From: Eutrigla gurnardus
Taxonomy: Eukaryota > Chordata > Actinopteri > Perciformes > Triglidae
Length of the DNA stretch: 64,000 nucleotides
NCBI GenBank assembly: GCA_963514095.1
Contig: OY741279.1
Span: forward strand, 7,214,322 to 7,278,321
Direction of reading: 5' to 3'
Below the pieces are notes generated by a model, which was given only the letters and a program-made list of their open reading frames with translations, searched no databases and was not told where the DNA came from. The position numbers were made by a program, and so were the translations under genes. Of this stretch, positions 54,501 to 64,000 are shown piece after piece (within the stretch, counting starts at the first letter, position 1; each line of letters begins with the position of its first letter).

Positions 54501-55042
54501 GGGAAGCTGGGAGGAGAAGAACAGGTGTGGAGGGTGGAGCTGCTGCGACGGGAATGGGGAGGAGAGCGCCACGGACCCAGATCTCCGAGGACGACCTGGC
54601 ATTCGGAAGCTACGCCCCTTCTTTCGGACACTCAGCTTCCCGAGGTTCTTCCGGCTTCCCCCCGCCTCCGCCCAAAGAAGACCGGGAATCCGCATTAGAA
54701 GCAATAGGTGTTTTTAGCCTCAGAGGCGCCGAGACGGAGAAAGAAAAGGAGCCGGAAAGAGGAGGGGGAAAGGAGAAGAAGTCTAGCCTCATGCAGCAGC
54801 TATTTGGCGCCCTGGCACCACATGCAGGTGACGGTTTAAGCACCTCCAATAAAATGCAGGTCCTCAACAGTCCTACAACCACCAATGGAGTGCGTTCAAG
54901 AAGGGAAGGACTGTTCAGCTTCAACTCGGGTTCTTCCACTCCTCCAGCATCCTCCATCAACACCCTACACGTCACAGATAGCAGGCCTGCCATCCGTGCC
55001 ATCGCCTCCTTTGACGATGACATAGAGGAACTCACTTTGTAA
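51548..55042 (+). CDS. lca5: Lebercilin (ciliary coiled-coil protein)
   Basis: Lebercilin binds the intraflagellar transport machinery in the photoreceptor connecting cilium; human LCA5 loss causes Leber congenital amaurosis. Coding exons are 51548-51941 (exon opens at 51534), 52299-52540, 52716-53021, 53163-53300, 53386-53482, 53605-53741, 53856-54042 and 54126-55042. They join in phase to 805 residues. Recognition comes from VTKRMLSARLLKINELHNSL, QEKALHRYDDTESEISQL, the long Glu/Lys/Arg coiled coil of exons 2-4, ELDAKNIYANR, AFGSYAPSFG, KKSSLMQQLFGA and the acidic end DDDIEELTL. The N-terminus (MESEKTTDPYED) is acidic and Ser/Arg-rich and diverges from mammals. The donor after 53300 is a weak GTCCAT, and the acceptor at 53853/53856 is a NAGNAG pair. 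Confidence 0.93.
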
Positions 55043-56450
55043 ACATTAATTTAGAGCAACTTACTTCATGAGATGAGATCTGAGGGTTTGAGGGAGTCAG
55101 CAGGCCATCACTGATATATATATATATATAATGAAAACAATCTATGAATTCAAGTGCGAACGCTATTTATTTCCCAATAAAAATATCTATATTTTCAACA
55201 GAACCAAACATATAAGTGAAAAAAGTTTAAAATACTATATAAATGCAAACTAATTTAACTTGTTTTACAATTTTTTTAATGTTTTGTGTAGAAAATGTGT
55301 AATTTAAAGTGATCTTTGAGCATTTAAGTACATGTGCATGGACACATGGATGACAAAAACAGTTATAGTGTCGCTGAAATTCGTAATACTGGATGTTTGA
55401 TCCTTTGATTTCTAAGGTGGCTTTTACTGGTGTCACTCATTAAGTTTGAAGAGATTTCTCAGTTTGCGTTCTAGTTTTTTTCTGGTAGAACATGACTGAT
55501 AGTTTATCTGACCAAAAGAATGCAAAGCCACAACACAGCTAGTCAATAAACAAACACAAACTCAACGCAAGCAATACAGTCACAACGAAGCGGACTTTGG
55601 CGGCAAATCACGTTTCTTTGCGTTTCACATATTAGCGCTTAACCATATTTTGTAGTAATTATAGTTTTGGGTTGCTCTTATTGTTTGTTTGAGATTATAC
55701 ACTTTTTATGTGTAGCTTTAAATTTGAGTGTTTCTGCACAGTCAATTTTTAAGTCCTACCGGTACCACTAAGCAATAATAATAATGATGTTAAGACTGCT
55801 AACTGAACTATATCAAACTGGTTATTTATCCAACTTCATGAAAGTCATAATTTCCTGGAGGTTTTATAACTACCAATATTGTCCCAATATAAGGAAAATG
55901 TCATTGGCCCGATAGAAACATGCTGATTTCCTATTATCAAACGATAGTAAATAATTAATGTAAGGTGATTGGACGTTTGTGTAGTGAAAGTAAATGAATG
56001 TATTGAATGTTGTGTTTTTAAGAACAAAAAAATGTAAATATAAATATTTTCCCAGGGCCCTTGTCCCCTGCACTGATGTGTCCGATGTGATGGCAGCACT
56101 ACACCTGCAGACAATCAGCACTAACTACAGTGTCTTTAGTAGAAGCTACAAACTATATGGACCTGAATAGACAACATGTTTTATTTTTATCTGTATTTAT
56201 TCTTTAAACGTTCTTAAAGCTTACATTTCAATTTCAGTAATTGATACTTAAACAAACAAAAAAAAGCTCGCTTTTTGACACATTTTATTTATTCTGTCAG
56301 CATTTATTATACGAACTTCCGTAAAGGATGTGATCACTTTGTGTTATGTCTAATTTTTTTTCACATTTTGTATTTTGTCCAATTGCATTGTCACAGAAAG
56401 TGTATTTTTTTTGTCAAATTTAAAATAAATAAAAAAAAACGATGTTGCCT
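55043..56450. other. lca5 3' UTR and intergenic DNA
   Basis: AT-rich. The lca5 3' UTR begins here, with AATAAA-like signals such as cccaataaaaat near 55175. A short TA run lies at about 55115-55130. No other gene is seen. Confidence 0.55.
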
Positions 56451-56479
56451 AGTTATCGGACTGTGGCGCACTTGCAGTA

Positions 56480-56850
56480 TCCATGCGGCGGGAAGTCTGG
56501 TAGGGATTCCTGGGGACGTCTCCAAGCAACCAGAACCTGACGCAACCGTCCCGTCCCGCCCCTCCTCCGGCAGCTCTGCGCTCAAAAACAAGTGGACCGT
56601 GGCCGTGGAGCGGTTAGAGGATGATATGAGAGAGAGGAGCCCACTTCACTGATGTCGCTGCGCGAACTTCAAGTTGGACTGCAGCTGCGGGATTCTCACA
56701 AGGTAAACGAGTTACAGTCTGAGTTACAGTCGTCCCGAGGCTGCCGGCGGTGTCTCCGCCCGCAGCGCGAGGCAGCTGAAACCAACGTCTGCGCGCGTGA
56801 AGAAGATGCAGCCGCAACATCACTCCGTGTTGAATTAATAAGCTTTAGCG
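56480..56850 (+). promoter_or_regulatory. CpG-rich island with possible 5' exon
   Basis: A GC- and CpG-rich patch in AT-rich surroundings, as at a promoter. A donor-like caag|gtaaac ends at 56702. This could be the untranslated first exon of fam167a, 3.3 kb upstream of its acceptor at 60005-60007. Alternatively an ATG at 56652 opens a frame with leucine-heptad character (MSLRELQVGLQLRDSHK). The sequence alone does not decide. Confidence 0.45.
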
Positions 56851-57103
56851 CGCTACTCTCTGTTTACACAAATTATGCTAGGCTAATATTATACCCCGGA
56901 GAGAAAACGATGAGGACTAGCTACATGTTGAGGAAAACGAACTTGCTCGAACAAAATGCGGGAAAACTGTACATAAAGCCCAAATTAAAGTTTAATTATT
57001 TGTTTTTAACTCCAGAGAAGGAGGTTAAGCTGTTTTACATGCCATATGAATGTTTAGCTTTTTTTTTTTTTTTTTTGCCCATAACACATTATTGAGCAGA
57101 GAA

Positions 57104-57105
<2 letters not shown>

Positions 57106-57190
<85 letters not shown>
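57106..57190 (+). repeat. (TG)n microsatellite
   Basis: About 42 uninterrupted GT/TG units. A poly-T run precedes it at 57060-57076. Confidence 0.95.
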
Positions 57191-57192
<2 letters not shown>

Positions 57193-57199
57193 AATTGGC

Positions 57200-60000
57200 A
57201 TGATAAGAACCCATTCCTTGAAGCCTGTTTAACTTTAAGTTATTGTGATTTGATTAAGGTTAAATAGTTAATGTTTGATGCTTACAATGACATTTACACT
57301 GTAACACAATATCTATGCAAATGTGTGTTGTATGTACTTTTTTTGTTTTGTAGAAAGTACCTTTTTTTTTTTTTTTTTTTTTTTTTTAATTATTTAAATG
57401 TATATACAAGCAGAAAAGAACACACGTTGATACTGATATCCAAATGGGTTTTCATCTTAATTTGTGGTTACTGTAGGCTGTTAATGTGGTGTACTTTGCT
57501 TTATTAAGTTTCTGTTGCCATAACGGAGGAATCCAAAATGTCACAGTAATTGGTTGTTTACCTTTTATGAATGGCTTTTATGTTCGGCTACTTATTCCTT
57601 TGCGTCACCTGTTGATGTGGATAATGCTCGTGTTCTTGTGTGTGTCTGCTCAGTTACACTAAAGCGATGAGTTACTCCGTGGTCATGTTTGTTATGTAGA
57701 CCTGACTGCATGCATGAGACGGACTTCTTACATTCTCTAGCCAGACCAGGTTTTTGGCGTCTCATAACGCCACAAAATCCATTTTATTGGTGTGGTAACG
57801 CTGCTACTGGGTTTTGCCGAGCCATCAAATTCTGCTGCCAGAGAGGAATACATGGGTAATGCTGGGTGAGTTGATTGCCATTTGAGACATTTTGGATAAT
57901 GACGATAAATGGTCTCTTTATTTTTCCTCATTTCCTGCATTTGTATTCTCCCCCGGTCTACTTTTGTCATTCAGGATATTTTGGCTTCGTTAAAATCCAA
58001 AAAATGTCCTGCAAGTCCATTCAAAAGCATGATGAACATGATTATGCAGCCAACAATCATCATGTTGACTCTGCAGTTCCTCCTTTTTAAATCAATTCCT
58101 TGACTACTTAACACACGCTTTAAAAATGCATGCGGATGGATTTATTTTCCCCCTCCTTCATTGGTCTCCTGTAACAATGCGGTCTCCAGAGACAGACTGA
58201 TTCCTTCAGAGAATAAGGAGAAGAGCCATTCCCTTTATACCGCAAAGCAGCTACTCTTCACAGTCAGAGGTCTATTTTACCTTGCAGAACATAAGCCTAT
58301 CATTAGATACAAGGGCAATGACTTCACTGCGGGTCTGCTGTGCCCATTATGGAATACCTCGGCACTAACCACTTATTGAGTACTTGAAGACTTTGTAAGA
58401 AGACACTGGGCAGACTGTCTGCTGTTATGAGCGTGTGTTTGCTATATCCTTTAAGAGGCTGCATGAATGATTTAGTTTGAGACTGAATTAGTCCTTCCTG
58501 TGGATCTAAACTAGGCAGATTTAAAAACAACACTGAGATAGTTGGAGGCCAGTAAATTGAATTATGTATGGAGTTTTAGTTAGTTAGTTAAGTTTCTTTA
58601 AATATGTGATAGAACTTTTAAACCATGCTAGATTGTCTGGACTCAAGTATGTCAACAACTATTAGATGGTTCGTCATGAAATATTGCATTCATGGTCACC
58701 AAAGGTCGAACCCTATCTTTAGCAATCTCCTGAATTTTCTTTTATGATAAGGAGTAGGCTTCTTAAATGTGCCAATATTGTTCAGGATTTATTTTTTGTT
58801 TGATCAGTTATTTATTTAACGTTTGTATTGGGGAGGATAAGCATCCCTACAGTCATAAAAGTGACATAAGGCAGAGTGTAATACCACAGTTCCCTTTTCT
58901 CTCTTGGAACGAGTGCAGCAAGCAAGCAAATTACTGAAAACAGCTGAAAAAAAGACCATTTTCTCTGGTAGCTTTGACCAGGAGAAAAGTTTCCAGTGGC
59001 ATGCTTTATCATTCCTTTAGCAGCTGTGAGGCCAGTTAACAAGCGGCGCCTGTCATTTGTAGTTAGCTCCAAAGATGAGGTGTCATTAGTTACAGACGAC
59101 ACTGTGAGTGAGGGATGCGTCTCAAACAGATATTAGATGTGACACTTGAGACGTTTTCCCCGAAAGCTATTAAACTCCGGACACGGCCAAACCTTTATGA
59201 TCGGACAAAAAGCTGCCATGTGCCATGTAATCTCCGAGGTGTGTGGTAAGACCTGTGAACACGTTTATAATGTATCATTTGATGGTTTGGATTCCTGGCT
59301 GACGGGGAAATATTTGACCATATGGTGTGCCGGTACAGATCTGAGGAGGTATATTATGTCCAGAGCCTGTGGCAAAGAATTATATAAAGCTTTAGCTCTA
59401 AAAGGAAACAACCATTAAAAAAAAAATACCTTTGTTGCCAAGTATCAAATGAAGTAGTGAGTTGGGACACCTTGAGCAAGCATTGCTGCCCACAAAAATA
59501 AATTAGTGCTCATATATTTGTAACGTACATTATTAGCTGCAAGTATTTGCTAGATTGCTGTTAAAAGAGCAATGTGCCACACTGCAAGTTGTCTGTCACA
59601 CGTTGGTTAAGGCAATAAGCCCTGAGGACGGGAGGTGGAGAATTGCTGATTCATTTACAGGGCCTGTGTCGTTGCTATGGAAACAGTTTGTTCCTGTTAA
59701 ATAAAAAAAAATCCTGGAGGTGTGTTCCCTCATCCATACTATTTGGTGCGTGAGGAGGCGAGTGCTCCATCTAAATCCGTTTACAGAACACGGAGAGAAA
59801 GTTCACAAACATTAATTCTGCTCATCGTTCAAGCTGTCTGAGATTTAATCGAATCGGTCATATAACGCAGCCTGTCGTCGTGCCACAGCTGAGGGGTCGC
59901 CTCGCTCCTCAGATGTCACATTCGTTTTTTGTCACTTGTCAGTTGGATGTGGTTGCTAGTGGCGTAGTCAGCTTTTTTTCTGAGCTTGCTTCTTCTCTCC
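57200..60000. other. Probable fam167a 5' intron or intergenic DNA
   Basis: A poly-T run of about 26 nt lies at 57361-57387. No exon is recognisable, and open frames here show no family resemblance. Confidence 0.5.
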
Positions 60001-60111
60001 TCTGCAGATCTAAACTCAGCCTCCAGGACACCAATGGAGATTTCAAGGAACTTTTAACGATTAACTTTCCTGCTAGAGGCAGTGGATGCCGGAAGGGCGA
60101 GCAGATTAATG

Positions 60112-61601
60112 ATGGCGGCCCAATCGACTCCTGAGATTTTTGCTGGCAAACCCCTGGAGGAAGCCGAATGTGGGGTAGATGCGGATTTGCCTACGGATGA
60201 CCATCTCATGAACTTGAAGGCCTTGACTGAGAAACTGAGACTGGAGACCAGGAGGCCTTCCTACCAGGAGTGGAAAGCTCGGCTCGAGACGGAAAGCTTC
60301 GGAGCGTCAAAAGGTGGAAAATGCCCGATCCAAGTGGAGCCTGAAGGGACAGTCGTCGCCCCCACAGAGCGCCAGTCGCCATCAGGTGCACTGAAGGGAT
60401 TCGCGAACATCGATGAAGCTCTCAGTTGGCTGAGGCGGGAACTGGTGAGACATTGCTTGAATTATTTACAAAGTAAAAAATGATCACCTAACTGTGGAAT
60501 ATGGAGCAATTTGCTGTACGCCATCTCTAAAATATTTTATTTCGTGTAGTATTTGCAGCCAGTGGATGGCCCTATTTCTTGTTTAGGCACTTAAGTTAAT
60601 ACTTGACATTAAAATACACACTTTCATTCACATTTTTAATCTGAAGAGCCTCATAGTTTTGCAGTTAAAGCCATAATAGAAAAATAACTTGAAAGAACTG
60701 CTTTCTAGCTAATTACAATTTGGGCACAATGTCCAATTAGTGTCCCGAAGAATCCCATTCACGTCCGTGAGTGAGACTGACTGGTTTTCTGCGAGTGTAA
60801 TCACTTTTACTCTGCTCAATTACTCTGCACATTCACCCGCAGTTCATAAGCTTGAAGTGAGCACGCAAAGAGGCGCGGCGGGAGGCAGAATCACACTTGC
60901 ACACAGCGTGTGGCCACAAACGTTTTGCACAAACACTGTGGACGAGGGAGATGATTCCTGATCTTTTGCACACAGACAGTGGACAATTGAGAGGGCTTAT
61001 CATGAGAGACTCGCTTGTGGATGTCCCGCTGTGAGTTTTCTTTTTTAGAAAGGACTGAATGCATAAACTTCCAGCAAGTCTACATCATGTCTAGGGGGTG
61101 CACATTGTTGTTGGAAACATAGTTAGCGGTAAAACACTCAAACTTAACAGAAAAGTTTTGGGACATTTTGGGAAGTAAGCTTATTAACTTTGCTGCGGGG
61201 AATTAGATGAGAAGGTCGATCCCACTCTCATGCCTGCACATAAAGATTAAGCTACATTTGGCTAAGCTTAGTATAAAGACTGGACATCTCTAAAACTCAC
61301 AAATGAACACCCCTCTCTCCCTCTCTCCCTCCATCAGACAGACATGCGCTTGCAGGACCAGCAGCTGGCGAGGCAGCTCATGCGGCTCCGCAGCGACATC
61401 AACAAGCTGAAGATAGAGCAGACGTGCCACCTGCATCGCCGGATGCTCAACGACGCCACCTTTGGCCTCGAGGAGCGGGACGAGCTGTCCGACCTGCTGT
61501 GCGAATGTCCGGTCACCCCGGGGCTCGGCCTCTCGGCCCCGCTGAGACTCATCGGCGTCACTAAGATGAACATCAACTCTCGACGTTTCTCGCTGTGCTA
61601 G
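60112..61601 (+). CDS. fam167a: FAM167A family protein
   Basis: Two coding exons: 60112-60444 (the exon opens at 60008 after tctgcag) and 61338-61601 (stop TAG). They join in phase to 198 residues. Family hallmarks are DDHLMNLKALTEKLRLETRR, PSYQEWKARLE, IDEALSWLRREL spliced to TDMRLQDQQLARQLMRLR, INKLKIEQTC, HRRMLNDATFGLEERDELSD and the conserved end IGVTKMNINSRRFSLC. The protein is small, intracellular and predicted helical. As I recall, human FAM167A (DIORA-1) sits next to BLK at an autoimmune risk locus. FAM167B is the alternative paralogue but fits less well. The start codon chosen gives MAAQSTPEIFAG. An AATAAA at 62496-62501 gives a 3' UTR of about 0.9 kb. Confidence 0.9.
61135..61310 (+). 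repeat. Interspersed fish repeat, copy 5 (5' half)
   Basis: Contains tttgggaagtaagcttatta, gaattagatgagaaggtcga, ccactctcatgcctgcacat and gctaagcttagtataaagac. It lies in the fam167a intron and is truncated about 30 bp before the second coding exon. Confidence 0.65.
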
Positions 61602-62495
61602 TGGCGTTCATGCCTTTTAGGGGCAGAAAATCCTGAAAAAAAAAAACAGCCTGTCGCATACTATCTGTGCTCCGGTGCAACGGACTGTGGTGAAAACCTT
61701 TTTTACCACAATTTTGTGAGGATGAACCTAGATGTAATCCCTGTCTGACAGTCCCTGTAATCAAAGGGGGAGGTTTAGGTAATGTATATTATTTAGAAAG
61801 AGTGTAGTAGGTACATATATAGAGTGTTTGCCACTAAACTATACATGGCAGCTATATACAGAAACCTCTCTGTCTTAAAACCGCAGCAGATTTTAGACCT
61901 TTAGGCCATCACGACTTGAAACAGAGTACTGGCCATTTTTACACTACGGTAAAGTAACCTCAAGCTTATTTCTGTCCACTTTTTTAAGCCTTATCAGTTT
62001 TACTTTTACCATTGTGGAGTCTATCTACAAGCCAAGATCTAACCAAGCACAGATTCACGATTTAATTATATTCTCCCTGTTATTCATGTCAAGAATATTC
62101 CCCCCCCCCCCATGTCCTGCAACGTTATCTACATTTTTAAATATGTTTTAAAAAGATGCCTTAATATTACTACAGTACATATATTTGAGTTTCCGTATTT
62201 GAGGTAGCGAGTAGTTTAGCATGATTTTTTTTGTAAAATTATGAAAATGTTTTATTCTTTATAATGACTGTAGGTGAACTCAGCAGGGTTTCAGGTCATT
62301 TGCCGAAGTAAAGAGTGTATTCAGCTCTTGGTTGGTGATTGAGCCACGATGCTACGTGACAAGGAAACGATAACTAGATCAACTTGATCTTGTGTTTCTG
62401 AGCCTATAAAGGACTGGAACATACCTTAAAACTGGTTTGGTTAAATATGACACCTCAATGGGCCATGATGAGTATGATTAAAGAAATGTACTGGA

Positions 62496-62501
62496 AATAA
62501 A
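62496..62501 (+). promoter_or_regulatory. fam167a: fam167a polyadenylation signal (candidate)
   Basis: AATAAA about 0.9 kb after the stop codon, followed by a T-rich stretch. Confidence 0.5.
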
Positions 62502-62529
62502 TAATCCTTTTCCTCTTTTCCGGTGGCTT

Positions 62530-64000
62530 CTTGTGTACAGTACACTGTGTCTTAAAGTTCTCCCTGAACCGTGGACAAATCTGGACGATGAGGCATGTAC
62601 AATACTGAAGATTAGTCCAACTAAACCAGTAACCATAGTTACTCTTAAGCTTTCTGGATCAACCTGTTGGTGATAAAGACCTTTTTTTTTTCTTTTCTAT
62701 TAGAAGACTTTTTTAAAGCTACTGTATTATAATAAAAAAAATACTGTGGGAGATTTTTTAATTCCAGAGGAAACAAAAAACAAGACGTTCTTTGTGCTCG
62801 TTCAGTCCAACAGCTGTCGCTGGGGTTTGCCATTTTATTAATTTCATGCCTAAAGCATCTCATTTGCATGACAAAATGACTTGACGGGCGTAAAATCAAG
62901 GCCCTCCGCTGCCGACGCATGAACACCAGAAACTCGTAAACTTGATTTAGGATGGTTTGGACAACAATATGATCTGCATTCTGTTTCTTCAAATAATGTT
63001 ATATCCTCCAGTTAGATTCCCATACATCTTAAATTAGTATGCAGTCTATTGCTTTATTCACCTTTTGTCTAAGAGCTTTTTTCTCATGTTCACACTGGGG
63101 ATGTAGCTGCCATCCTGTTCCAGGAATTTAACAGATGTAACACCACGACTGAGCTGCAGACACCAGCGTGAATGACTGACGGAAACCTCGGAAAGGTGAA
63201 CCGCAGGGTGAGACTGGCGAGAATCCCAGACTGCATCTTCACGCCGAGCCTTTGTGTGGGAGTGCCTCGGTGGGCTGCATCCCATCTCGGCAAAGATTTA
63301 CTGGAAGGATGAGACGTTTGACAACCAAACAGCCCAGAGATGAACACCAATGGACAAAGCGACTATTTTTAATTGGTGGGTTAATCCCCATTTTCTTTGG
63401 GATGCTGACCTGGATAATGTGATAACATGATGTATTCTTTTTTCTTTATTTGTGTCGCTTTGCAAAGCTAGAAATTTGACCACACTTATCAGTGAGTTAC
63501 TGAAAAACACTTCACCAGCAAGGGCACTCTTTGTTTTTAAATGGAGTGGAAATAAGAGCTGAATCAAGCTGTTTCTGTTGGAGAAACCAGGCACGTTGCA
63601 GAGGCTTAGACTTGACCACACGATTAAACCCCTGGAGTGTCGAGACAGAGTCTTCTGGTTGCTGGAAAAAAGGTTTATGGGGTCAGATTAACGCTTGGAT
63701 GCATTAAAAATGTCCGGGAGTTGCAAAGAAGCTGGTAAACCATAGCTTTCTATGCAATGGCAGAATGTTTTAAGCTTTATTAGTTTCCTTCAATCACTGT
63801 CTAAAACATTCATTTGAAGTTGTCCATCCAGTGTAGTCATATACTTCTACGTTTAATCCACTTGCCATTATGGCTCTAATCTAAAAAATGTTCCATTCGT
63901 GACTACAGTGATCTGTAGCGTGATCCTGCCAGGTGACGGGACGCACTACAGGGGATCCGGTCGTTGTTGTGAACATAATCGGCAAACTCTTTATAAAGCA
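62530..64000. other. Intergenic, 3' of fam167a
   Basis: I see no exon, RNA gene or repeat that I can name. Open frames on both strands lack family resemblance. Confidence 0.5.

Noticed and set aside
59146..59418. 90-codon open frame with several cysteines upstream of fam167a
   Set aside because: Unknown composition, no family match, no promoter or splice context; probably chance.

Overview
This window is vertebrate nuclear DNA, almost certainly from a percomorph (spiny-rayed) teleost. Genes are split into many short exons with GT-AG introns. The introns are full of (CA/TG)n and (TA)n microsatellites. There is an interspersed repeat with a 'ttagcttagcataaagactgg'-type core that I recall as common in spiny-rayed fish, and a Gmr1-type LTR retrotransposon. 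No prokaryotic gene organisation is present; most long open frames are microsatellite or antisense shadows.

Layout. (1) 1-18.9 kb, + strand: eya4 from an internal 5' coding exon to the stop codon, including two homologous, equally long, mutually exclusive exons at 16396-16496 and 16586-16686. (2) 19.2-21.87 kb, - strand: rps12, tail-to-tail with eya4, with a 5'-TOP start and two candidate intronic box C/D snoRNAs. (3) 22.8-23.9 kb, - strand: a 91-residue SH3BGRL3-like thioredoxin-fold protein. (4) 24.97-33.28 kb, - strand: a 1265-residue type I receptor with nine SRCR domains, two Ig-like domains, a TM helix and a short tail. (5) 35.42-41.70 kb, + strand: a complete but coding-defective LTR retrotransposon whose integrase lies upstream of reverse transcriptase, with 5-bp target duplications and a tRNA-Pro-type primer site. 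(6) 44.3-49.04 kb, - strand: sh3bgrl2. (7) 51.5-55.04 kb, + strand: lca5 (lebercilin), head-to-head with sh3bgrl2. (8) 60.1-61.6 kb, + strand: fam167a, possibly with an upstream 5' exon in a CpG-rich island near 56.7 kb.

The genes do not form one pathway; the interest is in gene order and gene structure. eya4-rps12 and sh3bgrl2-lca5 are neighbour pairs that, from memory, are also linked on human chromosome 6q. The most notable items are the duplicated eya4 active-site exon, the SRCR-Ig receptor, the inverted pol order of the retroelement, two perfect inverted repeats (46-bp and 27-bp arms), and snoRNA candidates in rps12. Exon limits were set by eye from splice sites, reading phase and resemblance to known family proteins. 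No alignment or database search was run.
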